A DNA stretch of 64,000 nucleotides from Panorpa germanica. Lineage: Eukaryota > Arthropoda > Insecta > Mecoptera > Panorpidae. The stretch's first letter is position 1. Each line of letters starts with the position of its first letter. Where the stretch lies: assembly GCA_963678705.1 (NCBI GenBank), contig OY783223.1, positions 8,030,721 through 8,094,720 of the forward strand, given 5' to 3'. The position numbers and the translations under genes were made by a program. Positions 1 through 11,920 of the stretch are shown here, piece by piece. The notes below the pieces were generated by a model that worked only from the letters and a program-made list of their open reading frames with translations, was not told the DNA's origin and did no database searches.

Positions 1-240
1 ATATAGCAGAGATTTATGAGCTGTAAGGTTGGCAGCGGTTGTGATGTCACATGCATTTGTAATGTGTACAACGTTGAATCCCTTTAATAATTAAAGAGAC
101 AAAATGACTTTTTAATTTGTTAATATCTCCTAACATATAAGGAGTTATTAAAAAATAATTGAACATTTGAGGTTCTAGTAACCCACTTTATCAATATATA
201 GTACACTTTTATAGAAATTAAGACATACGACACAACCCAT
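1..240 (-). mobile_element. MITE-A copy A1 (cut by window edge)
   Basis: Reverse-oriented copy of the window's commonest repeat. It contains the family block with CAACGTTGAATCCC, the TAATTAAAGAGACAAAATGA stretch and the terminal block ending GACACAACCCAT at 240, a decayed form of the GGACACAAGCCCAT terminus. The other end lies left of the window. No coding capacity is visible. It matches positions 22630-22866 of copy A4 closely. Confidence 0.85.
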
Positions 241-780
241 TGTGTTAAAATGAATGGAATGTTAATTGGAAGAAGTTAATTTGAGCAACTGTTTAGTTTT
301 AACCATAAATGTAAGTTTCAGCTTGTGAAACAAGGAAATAAAAAGAATTATAGTTAATATAAGTACTACTATAAATATATTACTGGCGCACGAAGCATGT
401 ACACTAATAAATTGAAAATAAAACAGTATGGCGATAATATTTTTAAGTTTTGCTCCGTTTGTATCACCATTGCAGAAAGAAAATAAAAACTTTGGTATTT
501 TGGATAGAGCGTGAAGAGGTCAAATATTTTAACCCAGAAATTAGTAGTTCGGGAAAGAAACCCAACATTAAGAAAAGTATTACGAATCTGTAATAACGTT
601 TAACACTCAGCAATACTACCAGTCCTACCATCTGTTGTTCAAATAATTTACTAATGAATAAAACTTTAATTAATAACAGCTCTCTACATTACCGATTCAT
701 ATAATGGAATATGTTATAGAAAAAATAAGCTCGTTGAAATTGCTTAGTTAATTTTATTACTTAATTACAAATAATTTAAA
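241..780. other. AT-rich 3' flank of MED18, no gene seen
   Basis: No reading frame, RNA gene or clear repeat recognised. A reverse-strand AATAAA (TTTATT on the plus strand at 753-758), 23 bp past the MED18 stop codon, is the likely MED18 polyadenylation signal. Confidence 0.5.
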
Positions 781-2113
781 TTAATGTGGTAGTCTTTTAT
801 AATCAATTTTTTCAAGTTGTACCAAAGGTCGCAACTGCTCTGCAAAAATTCTAATGTCTTCAGCAATAGCGTCTTGTCCTGATGGAGCTAACACCTAAAA
901 TTATTTATCTTAAATATATATCGCTTTTATATCTATATGCGTGGTATTATAGGAATGACTGAGCCGAATACACAAGCTCTGATGCTCTATAGTTCAAATT
1001 ACGAGAGTTCGGCGGCGACTCATACTTAAAACAAGTTGTGGGGTATAAACTGCCGATATAACTAAAAAGCACTGACCCACTTATTTTTCTATAATGTCTA
1101 TAGAAACGAATAAGATAAAATTCATTATCGTATTATAGATTTATACCGCTCTTATAACCTCTTTTAAGTATAAGTCGCCGCCGAACTATCGTGATTTGGA
1201 CTACATTCGCTTCAGTCATTCGTATATGAACAAGCATGCGTGCTAATAATCCATGAATATTTGATAAATACCGATAATTCAACCAAATAACTTTGAGATA
1301 TTGGTTCATATCCTTCATTAGGTTTTGTGGAAGTTGGTCCCATTTTGAACACTTTAGATACCGTAATTTTCATACGACCTTTCCGAAACATGTATCCTAG
1401 AACATTCATTTTAAATTTAACACGATTCTTTCATTTAATAATTAAAAATCATAATATTATAAAAACCTCGAACTGTGTATTCGAAATCAATTCTGCAACC
1501 GAGCTCTGTTAAAAATTCAACGACTGTTGCACTACAAGCAATATCTATGGAAGATCTAACAACAGCAGGTCTATTCCTATCTCCAAGTTCTGAAACTCCA
1601 ATATACCGCAGCTGATAAGGAGCTTCTTGGTCTAAAGCTTTACGGACCCGTAGAACTAGAGGTTGCTGCTTGAAAAAAATAATAAATTTGTTCCTTAGAT
1701 ATTTTTATATGCATTTCCCGTTTTATGACAAGCGATTCATATGATTATTTTCAGTTATATAACTAATGCCAAGGCAAATTTGTATATAATAAATATTATT
1801 TTTATTCCTACCACTTGCGTTGGTCCCCTTAAACTGAAGCAAACTTCTTGATCATGAAATGTTTCTGGACCAGTATCTACATTATCACACAACCCCCTTA
1901 ATCTGAAAATAGTACGACTATGTTGATATTTTATGATATACAATATTTATGTTGTCAAAAAAAGCACCTGTGTAGCAGTGCCTCAACAGCAGAGTCAAGA
2001 ACAGAGCCTTGAAGAAGATATTCTTGATTTGGTATAATATTACTTTTAAGTGCTTGACTTAAACTATCCATTGCTGTTCCTAATGGAGCACTAGATGAAG
2101 ACCCCGATGCCAT
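781..2113 (-). CDS. MED18: Mediator complex subunit 18
   Basis: Head-module subunit of the nuclear Mediator complex, which links activators to RNA polymerase II (family knowledge). Five exons: 2113-1968, 1902-1812, 1665-1467, 1396-1272, 894-781, giving 224 residues, close to the usual ~210. Diagnostic stretches are IIPNQEYLLQGSVLDSAVE near the N terminus, LRGLCDNVDTGPETFHDQE, GYMFRKGRMKITVSKVFK, and the C-terminal SYLVELSV then FAEQLRPLVQLEKIDYKR. All four introns have GT-AG ends. The exon 2/3 junction is ambiguous: donors at 1812 or 1815, acceptors at 1665 or 1668. A MITE-B copy sits in the last intron. The start codon at 2113 opens a short Ser-rich leader before the conserved block. Confidence 0.93.
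992..1201 (+). mobile_element. MITE-B copy B1
   Basis: About 210 bp element in the last MED18 intron. Its termini are inverted repeats of 30-40 bp: the left reads AATTACGAGAGTTCGGCGGC and the right ends CGCCGCCGAACTATCGTGAT. A TA dinucleotide flanks each side, suggesting a TA target duplication as in Tc1/mariner-type elements. Non-coding; related copies at 22867, 24783 and about 4440. Confidence 0.85.
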
Positions 2114-3722
2114 TTTTATAAACGTTCCACAATATTTCTAAAAATCAGCTTTGTTTTGAAAACATATGAAAGTTAGGTTATGTTATAAATATTTTGACAA
2201 AAACATATTTTGAGGTTATGTTTTATAAAATTTGTAATATAGTTACGGTACCTTTAATATTAATTAGATTAATTATGTTTGATAGTAATATTTATATAAG
2301 ATTGTTCTATTTCGTACTTCTTTTCGTGAGTGTATTTAAAACAAATTTAATATAAAAATATGGTGAAAGTGTGAATCAGTTTTATGTCATTTTGACGCTA
2401 CAACCTCACTTGACAGATGTAAATTGCAGTATGCTCATGCCAAGCTACCTACTTGCTGCGAGAGCGAAGTGTATTATTGCTTTCAGTTTCAATATTACCT
2501 ACACCAAGGCAATCATGTATTTGGTTTACTAACGCTGAAGAAAATTTTGATATTGTTATCTATATATTTACAATTACCTGGTAAGTGATATTTCAAATTA
2601 ATATTATTCATTAAGTTTTTAGTGTTATATTTTATTTATTATTGTTTCTTTTGGTGTGTAGCACGTGATGTTACCACACATGGGTCTGTTCTGTTGAATA
2701 ATTACAATCTGTTAACAAGCGTAGCGTAATAATTAATTGAATTAATTTATAATTACAATGTTTATAATTAAAAATAGTGTCCTACGAGGTCCTTTTAATA
2801 ATAGACAACATATTATTAAGTATATTGTTTATTTAATGATTATTAACAACCTGTTCTACTTGTATAACATTCAGATACATATTTTTCTATTATTGTTTTT
2901 AAATCTGTACAAGTTTACGGACCTATAGGCGCCGCTTTCTAAAATTGCAAAATGTTAATTGCGTAAGTTTAACAGGAATATATAAAATAGCTTTTCATAA
3001 ATAATAGAAATATTAAGCTTCATTAGATATTTTGTTATATATCTTGCATTTAAAGTACGATAATTATTTTAATATTTCTGAGAACACCTTTAAAATATAA
3101 TGATGTAATGCAAAAAACCAGAAGAGAAATCGTGTTAACTTGCAGAAATAGAGATTCTCAAAATTTCTAGCAGTTAAAAAAGTTTTATATAGTGCATCGC
3201 ATGTAATTTTCAGCCATCGTTTGATAAACTATTATTTATATGTCGTTGAGAATTTGTACGAATTGTTGCTGCATTTTTCGATCGTCTGCAGTTATTCATA
3301 CGATAACAAAACAGCTATAACAGAGGCGGACTTATCAGGGTGTCCGATTTGCTCTATGGAAAATGGGCCCCTTGTAGTGTATTCTATTATGTTCCTTTTC
3401 TGACCTATGTCCTTAGTCCGTAATATAGTCATTGATAACATGTACAAGTAACAAAATATGTTTGAGATAGTCAACACAGTATGAGATAAAAATAATCCAT
3501 GACTAATACTAATCCATTAGTATTAGTATTAGTTGTTGTTTCTCTTGTTTATCAAATAATAGAATGATTAGCTGACACAAAGCGCAGTTTCTTTCAGGGT
3601 TTAGCAACTTCTATGCCACGTAACGACATTCCTTTTATAACGCTTCTGTATACGTAAATATGAGATAAATGTTATGTTTCTGTTGGCTTAGATTTAATAA
3701 TAACAGTTCTAAGAATTTTCGA

Positions 3723-4350
3723 ATGGGCTTGTGTCCTATGTCTTAATTTCTATAAAAGTGTACTATATATTGATAAAGTGGGTTACTAGAACCTCAAATG
3801 ACCAAATATTTGTTAATAACTCCTTATATGTTAGGAGATATTAACAATTAAAAAAGTCATTTTGTCTCTTTAATTATTAAAGGGATTCAACGTTGTACAT
3901 ATTCCAAATGCATGTGACATCACAATCACTGCCAACCTTACAGCTCATAAATCTCTGCTATATGTATTTATATATCAAAATATCAAATATTATTTACAGC
4001 TATTTCAAGGAACACTCAAATTTCAATATTATGTCTGCCGAAACAGGGTTAAATAAAATAAAAACTTATTATTCTTTGATTTGACTTGATTATTTGACTA
4101 CCAACAGCTACAGAACCTTACTCAACAAATAATTGACGTTAAAATTCATTTCACGTCATACAAATATGCCGACATCTCTAGCGCTAAAACTACATTTCAA
4201 ATTTCTAATATCTAAATTTCTTCTAATATGCTATATCTCCGTCAATATTTAGATATTTAATAAAATAGACACGCCAATACACATTTATTAACATCAATTT
4301 CAATTAACAATTGATAAATCGACCACTAAAAAATGAGGACACAAGCCCAT
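3723..4350 (+). mobile_element. MITE-A copy A2, near full length
   Basis: About 628 bp, starting ATGGGCTTGTGTCCTATGTC and ending GAGGACACAAGCCCAT, so the outer 14-15 bp are inverted repeats. Internal blocks are shared with all other copies: TATATTGATAAAGTGGGTTA, the CAACGTTGTAC motif, and TTAATAAAATAGACACGCCA near the right end. Short frames inside are not conserved between copies, so it looks non-autonomous. Confidence 0.92.
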
Positions 4351-4439
4351 TGCGAACTATAATTGAAGTGAAATAGTGAAAGAAACGTCACAAAACAGGA
4401 CACTTCACCAAATTGTTTACTGTGAAATCTACGATATGG

Positions 4440-4577
4440 TGAATTTTATCTTGTTTGTTCCTATATACATTATAGTAAAATTAGAGAGACAGTGCTTTTT
4501 AGATGATTTTAGATGCTCGTAGATTTATACGGCACAACTTGCTTTAAGCATAAGTCACTGCCAAACTCTCGTAATTA
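4440..4577 (-). mobile_element. MITE-B copy B4, one end only
   Basis: The right-hand end (CAAGTTGT-like block, then AAGCATAAGTCACTGCCAAA and CTCGTAATTAGAACTA) is the reverse complement of the MITE-B left terminus. The opposite end is eroded. The left boundary is approximate. Confidence 0.6.
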
Positions 4578-5661
4578 GAACTATACCACATCTGTTTACA
4601 AGAAATATTTAAATTTTTATTTCTGATGATTCCTGAGCTTGGATGCTACGTTAGCGGCAGTCGGCGGGCATCTTTAAAAATGTGTTTTTTTAAATGGATT
4701 TTTATGTAAATTTATTCACAAATGTTGCTATATTTAATAAGCATAAATACATATATATTTCGAGATTGCGTCAAAAAAAATGAATTTTTTGTGCTAGTTA
4801 CATCGCCAGGGTAGTTTAACCTCTTAAATACGTATTATAAATAATTGCCCAGCCCTGTTTATAACATATCTGATTTTGCATAGCGTGCTTATCAGTAAAC
4901 TATTAAATATTATGGTTAAAATATTATTTGATAAGCAAGGTTTGATTTAATTACGATTTTCATAAATTTAATCAAATAAATTTTTGTGTAATGTAACCAT
5001 GTAACATAACTTAACAATTGTAAGTTATTCAAAATTAATTTCTTTGTGCTTGAGCTTGTGTAATGCACTAACTAAGGAAGCGTCTTCAATGGTGCATCTT
5101 TTTTCTACAACATCTTTATACGCTTCAATCTAAAAGTTCTGTACACAGCTCTGATATTTTACTCGCGATTTCCAACCTAAGTTTTAGTAAAAGTGTTAGT
5201 GTCAAACAGTAGTTAATTTTTTAACTATTTCGTTGATACAAAATGTTAACAACTTTTATTTAAACTTCCAAACGTCACTTTTTACATCAAAATCGTTCCG
5301 TCTATATATAATTTTCCAAAAACCAGTTTCCAGTTTAAAAAATTTATTGTTCTACAGACCACAAATATGTAATATTTTCATATCAGTCATGGAGACAATA
5401 GAATTATAAAATTATTGTTATTTTTTTGCTATTGTTAAGTATTTGCGTGATTCGAGTTACTGCCTATTGTTAAAAACACTTTTGTATAAAAATTATAATA
5501 TGTTGCCGTATTATTGAAATATGAGGGTCAAGTAAAAAAATGTTAGTAATTTTTATTATGAGCTGACCTTGTCATGTAATTGTCTTTGGACGTATAAAGC
5601 GTGTTAGAACGTGCTGTTTTTAATCATAATTTTAATTCTAAAGAGTAGTGCACTATAACTA

Positions 5662-5990
5662 ATGGGATTGTGAACCATGGCTTAATTTCTATAAAACTAA
5701 AGTACATATTCATAAATTTGATTATCAGGACCTCAAATGTTTAATTATTTTTAATAACGCGCTGTATTTTATGAGATATTAACAATTAAAAAGCTGGGTT
5801 TACCTTGCAATCATTAAGAGACCAACCATTATGAATTGCCATCCCTTTTATACAATCGAGTGTAAAAGAGATGCATAATGTTTTGATATTATGAATGTTG
5901 TAAACAGAAGAATATAAAATAAATTACTTATTAGTAGCCAATTATTTTGAGACATTAAAATACGTTTGAAAATTAACCCCCTCTCAAATT
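5662..5990 (+). mobile_element. Decayed MITE-A relative
   Basis: Begins AATGGGATTGTGAACCATGG and continues with diverged but collinear MITE-A blocks: CTTAATTTCTATAAAA, GGACCTCAAATGTTTAATTA, GAGATATTAACAATTAAAAA. The 3' part (GTTTTGATATTATGAATGTTGTA...ATTACTTATTAGT) resembles 31800-31890, so an older subfamily seems present. Boundaries are approximate. Confidence 0.6.
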
Positions 5991-6962
5991 TTAGATATTA
6001 AAAATATACTTATATTTAAACCAAAAATTAAAAAAGCATCCCCAAAAAATAAATTCACAATTCCATTGCATAAAGATTTAAATAGAATAAAATATCATAC
6101 TTTTGCGATGAGATAAAAGTTTGAGCATTTTATCTGCATACTCAAAATGAAGTCATTGACCTCTTAAAATAAATATTACTTGTTCAATAATATTCTCATA
6201 ACTGTTCTTGCTTTATAAAGAAATGTTTGCCAAAATAAAAAAAAACATCATTGTGATATTTTGCTAATAAAGAGAAGCATAGCTGTACGAAAATCTTTTT
6301 TATAAGTAAAAAGACTGCGTATCACAAACACTCATCGATAATAAATTTTTGTTGGGTTATGTTTAAATTCTATTATTTAAATATTACGGTAGTATAACTT
6401 ATTTCAAATGTAGAACCAACGCTGCAGCGTACGCCTTTTGTAACATTTAATAAAATAACCGTTTATATTTAAACTATTTTTTCTCTTTAATGTAAACTTG
6501 TTTACTTTTATGTTCCTCTTAGAAAAGCCCACTAGCTCCTCAGCTAATATGGAGGGCGGTGCAACACAGCGACGGTTTCTTATCACATACATATGCGTGT
6601 GTTTATCACAAATAGTTGATTGACAAACCGTGGTAGTGTGGCAACTACTTACATATATTACCATAGTAAATATTTAACAAGACTTGTTATTGCAACTTAA
6701 ACTACGGAGACAATTACAATGGAAACAATCATTTGTAAAGCATATCATTAAAACTTTATAGTTGCAATTATTTATTTAAATTTTTATGAATAAATTTCAA
6801 TAGGGGAACATTTTACAAAAGTAATTAGTGAACTACTAATAATAAATTGTTTTAAGTTTAACAATAAATAAAGTTTAAAATAAAATTCAGTTTTGCCTGA
6901 AACATCGGCAACACTTTTAACACTTGACAAGTATAATACAATTTTATTTGTTTCAGATCAAA

Positions 6963-9076
6963 ATGCGTATGTCATTTTGGTGGGGCTCAGATGTCGGAGA
7001 TTACATATTTAAGGGCTTCACGATAAATAACACAGCTACGCTTGTTTGTATATGTATTGGACTTACTGCCTTGGGAATTGTTTACGAAGCTATGAAAGTA
7101 AATAATCATTATTCTCAATTATTACTTAGATTATATGTGAACAATATAGCTAGGAATTAGGTCTTCTGGTAATATAATCAAATTTAAAAAAAAAATGAAT
7201 TTATTGTCTTGCTTTTACAAATTAAATTCTTAATTGGACCCCCATGGTTTATCCTGCACTGATAGTTGTTATGTACTTTTATATACTTTTGCCTGTAATA
7301 ATGTATTGTTAAAAGGTTTTATTACAAATGCTAGAGAACAAGACTTTTAGGAACATATTTATGAAGTTATTTGTGTATAAAATACAAATATAACAATAAA
7401 ATAAGAAAATGTACTGGCTAATGGGACGCAAATCCACATTATCTATACATAACAAGCTAATGCTTTATAAGCAAATATTGAAACCAGTTTGGACATATGG
7501 AATCCAGCTATGGGACTGTACTAATAAATGCAACATCATATGCATTCAGACTTTCCAAAATAAAGTTCTGAGGAACATAGTGAATGCACCATGGTATGTC
7601 CGCAATAGCGATATACATAGGGATCTCAAAGTAACTACAGTAGAAGAAATTATGAAAATAGCAAGAAAGCAGGAGCAACGTCTCCAACACCATGTCAACG
7701 TGGAAGGACTGACAAGAAGATTAAAGAGAACTAAGCCATTTGAGCTAGTATGATGACCGACAGAAAAAGAGTTGAAAACAATGGTTAATACTCTGACTTC
7801 AAAATATTTCCATTATTAAATTAACTAGAAAAAATATTATTAGATAATTTATATTAACTAGTTATTTATCAATATAATAGGTATAAAAAAAATAAAAAAA
7901 TTGTTAACATTTAACGTATTTTTAGGTTTTGAAAACCAAACTTCGACAAAAAGCAGCGCGTGAAGCCACATTGCCAGGTCTTCCAGTTGGAAGATGCCAT
8001 AGTGTTATAGAACCTCCACCAGCTCCTGTGTATAATAGATGTTGGCCTGCAGGAATGTCGTAAGCAACACATATTTTTAAAAAAATTTCTACTTTATGTT
8101 AATTTAAGTACATATTCATAAAATTTATTATAAAATTTCAGATGCTCGAATGCGCTAGGCGATTTATTATTTTACATAATGGACAGCTGTGTTAGTTATT
8201 TTATAATGCTAACAGTAATGTTATATAATGGCCCCATGTTTTTAGCAGTCATTATTGGTACAGCTATTGGTTATTTCATATTCGGACATCTGTCAAGAAA
8301 AATAAATATGGAAAATGTTCAAGCGAAAACAACAACTGTATTATGTGTTTCTACATGTCCGGGTAATAATACATATTATTTGATTATGTCTGTGCTTGTT
8401 ATTGTCCTTTTAATTTAAAATAGAAGTTTATATATAGAAGTTTATATGTGCGCCTGGAACATAGTTGTTTATTAATACAAGAACTATCAAAGATTCAAAC
8501 CTAGAATACACTAAGCTTTTCTGTAGTATGGATTACTAGAATTTATTATTTATTTGTCCTTTTAGACGTCGCTTCAAAGAGAACAGAAGATAGTTGTTAT
8601 ACCAATCCTTGCTCACTTCCTTCTACTGTATGTATATAATTTCATTTAATCAAAATAGGTTTATTCTTACCCGCTAAACACAATTACATACATTTACGTT
8701 TTCTAACGTTAATAATACGTTTACTTGATGGCAATGTAACAGAATTATGTTAAACTTCAGTAAATTATCAAACATTCTTGATAATCGTCCGGAAAAAACC
8801 ACATTACGGTCTTACGAATAAGTACTTTCTTAAAAAATGGCTATTTTAGAATTGAGATAAAGAGACCTAAATACATACACGTAAAATTTAATGTTTTATG
8901 ATTGATTTACAAAATAAAAACTGGTTAAGAATTATTAAAATTAATGAAATATATTTCTTATAGAGTCGAGCACCCCCGCGATAACGTCATCTCCAAGTAC
9001 TAGTAGTACTTCCCCGATCATGAGAAACGAAGAAGATGTAGCATCTGACGATCTTATACATTGTGAAAGATTATAA
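6963..9076 (+). CDS. Ctr1: High-affinity copper transporter, Ctr family
   Basis: Membrane trimer importing Cu(I) (family knowledge). Exons 6963-7097, 7926-8059, 8142-8362, 8566-8627, 8966-9076, giving 220 residues. The first membrane segment follows MRMSFWWGSDVGDYIFKGF (residues 1-19). The second carries the pore motif MxxxM (MLTVM) and the third the packing motif GxxxG (GTAIG). The start lies 7 bases into an exon whose acceptor is at 6956, so a 5' UTR exon must lie upstream. The N terminus is short and has little of the Met-rich copper-collecting region. The tail is uncertain: reading through the donor at 8363 gives a hydrophobic ending with stop at 8418. Splicing to 8964 instead of 8966 gives a stop at 8984. 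The longest spliced form ends LIHCERL. A jockey-like fragment lies in the first coding intron. Confidence 0.85.
7409..7753 (+). mobile_element. Jockey-like non-LTR retrotransposon, 5'-truncated 3' fragment
   Basis: An open frame of about 114 codons matches the C-terminal part of jockey-clade reverse transcriptases after the polymerase core. Recognisable stretches are KSTLSIHNKLMLYKQILKPV, WTYGIQLWDCT and NAPWYVRNSDIHRDL. The catalytic part of the RT and the endonuclease are missing. It ends at TGATGA. It lies in the intron 7098-7925 of the Ctr1 gene in sense orientation. The intact frame suggests a fairly recent insertion. Confidence 0.88.
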
Positions 9077-9619
9077 ATTATCATTTGTTGTATTCGATAA
9101 TTTATTAAAATGTGAAAATTGAAGTTAAATTGTTCACCAAGTTTCATAATTACATCACATAATTTTCTTGTGAATTAGAAAGAAATTAAAAGCAACAATC
9201 AATTTTTGTAACGTAAGATTAGATCTGCAAGTAGTTATATGAGCTAATATAGTAAATAAAACTCATTAGATCCATGTAATTATAAACAAAATACGTATAA
9301 TTATTATTAAATATATACTCCATTTTTTTATAGAAGTATTTAAATATGTTATATGATTGTTAAATAATTAATAGTTTTCTTATTTTTATTAGAAAAATAT
9401 CAAAAGAAAATTATTGTAAATATTGTTTTTATGTATATTTATCTTTAATAAAATGTATATTATATTAAAATATATCTTTTTATAATAAAAGTTTTGAACG
9501 AAAAGATTTTTGTTTTTTTTATTTAAAAATTCCGCGCAGTGATTTATTGCATTAATTTTATATGAACGTTTATACAATCCAAAATTATAAATTTTTGAAT
9601 AATATATTTTACATTTAGA
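9077..9619. other. Very AT-rich spacer between Ctr1 and XPNPEP3
   Basis: No coding exon, repeat or RNA gene recognised. A reverse-strand frame of about 105 codons at 9389-9706 is Asn/Lys/Ile/Tyr/Phe-rich and overlaps the XPNPEP3 leader exon, so it looks like an AT-composition artefact. The XPNPEP3 promoter should lie here. Confidence 0.5.
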
Positions 9620-11920
9620 ATGTATCGTTTTACTAAAAAAATTATAAAACGTAATATATTCAAAAATAAAGGTAATATAAATTTGAAGAAAGTAAGAAAT
9701 TAACAATTATCCTATATTTAAAATAAAATATTTTATAGGTTATGTCAGATGTTTTTCCAATACAATAAATGAACCAGGAAATTTAGCACAAATAGAAGAT
9801 GTAAATCAAAGCAAAAGAATATTTAATGGTTCTTTTGGGCAACCAACCTTTTACACTCATCCTCATTTAATGCAAGAAGGAGAAGTCCTTCCAGGAATAA
9901 AACTTTCTGAGTTTGCAGTTCGTAGGAACAGACTGATAGAAACAATAAAACAATTTATATATAAAACAGAAAAATTACAACAAAATTTTGTGGTAGGATT
10001 ATGCACCAGCTTTATCAATGATGTGATATTGAATTATACAACGAAATAAAATTACGTTTTCTGTCTAGGTAATAATTCCCTCCGCAGTAAAGAAATATAT
10101 GAGCGACAAGATCCCATATACTTTCAGACAAAATACCGATTTTCTTTATTTAACAGGATGTCTAGAGCCAGATTGTTGTTTGGTGATGAGTGTTATTAAT
10201 GGAATTGCCGATCAAATGGTTTTATTTTTGCGTCCTAAAGATAGACATGCAGAACTTTGGGAAGGTCCTAGAACAGGAGTCGAAAATGCAAGTTATCTTT
10301 TCGGAATACCAGAAGCAAAACCTTTGAACAACTTAGCACCATTTTTACATAGGTAAGAGGTAAGAATATTTAACTAGATATAAGTGCATGAACTTCTTGA
10401 ATACTAATCCATGCACAGAAATAAAAGTAATGGAATGAATGAATAAACAAAATAATTAATTTCAGTTTTGCAAGTATGGGAAAATCGTTTGCTGTTTGGT
10501 TTGATAAAGAACAATGCGATAATTACCAAATAAGGGTGGTTATGGATGAAATTATGAGACATAGAGGTGTTATTAATGTCCATTCACCTACAGTGTTTGT
10601 CCATAAATTGAGAGTCATTAAATCGAAAGCCGAAATAAAATTAATGAAAGAATCTTGTAGAATAGCGTCCAAAGCAGTGAACGACACGATGATTGCTTCT
10701 AAACCAGGTAAGTTCTCTGGGTCTTCGAGGATATTAAATCGTAGGCTCTTAATTAACCCAAACATTAAATACATCTACAAAATATACAATTAATGCGAGA
10801 TATAATCTAGCTAAGGAAGGAGAGGAATCTTTTCAGACCCTTATCACCCTCGTATCAGAAAATAATTTGAAAATAATTATCATATAGGTATATCAGAGCA
10901 GTTTTTATACGCGAAGGTGGATGCAATGTGTCGAGAATTGGGGGCACAACGATTGGCTTATCCACCTGTTATAGCTGGAGGAGAGCGAGCTAACATAATT
11001 CATTACATAGAAAACAATCAAATTGTTAAACCTGGAGAAATGGTTCTGATGGACGCCGGTAAGTAAAATAAATAATCAACTTTACATTATGTAAATAGTA
11101 TTGTTGTAAATAAAATGATTTTTTAGGTTGTGAATATAATTCATTTTCAAGTGATATCACTAGAACGTGGCCAGTGGATGGAAGATTTACAGAAGCTCAA
11201 AAAATATTGTATCATATAATACTTATGGTGCAAAATGATTTAATTGTAAATTTAATGAAACAGGGATATCCTTCCTTAGATGTTTTGTTTCAAAGAATGT
11301 GTTTGTTGTTGGGAACGTCATTACAAAAAATGGGAGTCATAGATCAAAGCATATCTGAGAATAATTTAGGTCAAGTAAGTGCTCTTTTGTGTGAATTATA
11401 GCTATTTGAATTATATAATATATTCACAAATGTGAATTGCGTTTAATGATAACGAAAGAAAAAAGAATCCTCGAGCGCTAAGGTGATCTAATTCCTTAAA
11501 TTTTATAAATTAACTATTTCATTTATCTGTTTCAGATTGGGTACAGCTTCTGTCCCCATCATGTGTCTCATTATTTGGGCATGGATGTTCATGACACTCC
11601 TTCTATTTCACGCAGCATACCTATTCAACCGGGCATGATTATTACTATAGAACCAGGTATTGATTGTATTTGACGTTTCTTTAAAACTGATTACAACTAT
11701 ATCTCATTAATGTTCCCTTTTTTTAGGGGTATATATACCACATAATAGGAATGATGTTCCTGAGGAATTTAGAGGTCTCGCGGTTAGAATAGAAGATGAT
11801 ATTTTAATAACAGAAAATAAAGCTGAAGTTTTAACAGATACATGCATTAAGAAAATGGATGATTTGGAGAAATTGTTAGACCAGCGAGCGCTGACAGCAA
11901 CAACTAAAATAGAGTCGTGA
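9620..11920 (+). CDS. XPNPEP3: Xaa-Pro aminopeptidase 3, catalytic copy (mitochondrial)
   Basis: Dinuclear-metal M24B peptidase removing N-terminal residues that precede proline, including on processed mitochondrial proteins (family knowledge). Eight exons: 9620-9671, 9739-9992, 10069-10352, 10466-10707, 10888-11058, 11127-11374, 11536-11656, 11727-11920; 521 residues, human about 507. Exon 1 encodes a Lys/Arg-rich leader ([17 protein letters not shown]) fitting a mitochondrial presequence, and joins in phase to the N domain. All five metal ligands are present: two Asp in [18 protein letters not shown], His in the [13 protein letters not shown] block, Glu in TIEPG, Glu in RIEDD. The catalytic histidines around the metal site are also kept. 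An AATAAA lies at 11976-11981. A tandem, probably inactive copy follows. Confidence 0.93.

Larger units (their letters stand above)
2114..6956. other. Repeat-rich region; probable 5' intron of the copper transporter gene
   Basis: No coding exon recognised. A good donor (ACCTG then GTAAGTGAT) ends a possible untranslated exon at 2580, and a good acceptor (TTTGTTTCAG) sits at 6956 just before the Ctr1 start codon. A 4.4 kb 5' UTR intron would therefore explain the gap; this is inference. The interval holds MITE-A copy A2, a half MITE-B and a decayed MITE-A relative. The MED18 start at 2113 faces the opposite way, so 2114-2500 may be a divergent promoter. Confidence 0.4.

Noticed and set aside
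3893..4084. 63-codon frame in MITE-A, with similar ones at 37458 and 45697
   Set aside because: Frames differ or break between copies, so they are by-products of repeat sequence and not a conserved protein.
6404..6664. 86-codon minus-strand frame
   Set aside because: No recognisable motif; it lies in the presumed Ctr1 5' intron without splice support.
9389..9706. 105-codon minus-strand frame
   Set aside because: Almost only Asn, Lys, Ile, Tyr and Phe; it lies in very AT-rich DNA and overlaps the XPNPEP3 leader exon, so chance composition explains it.
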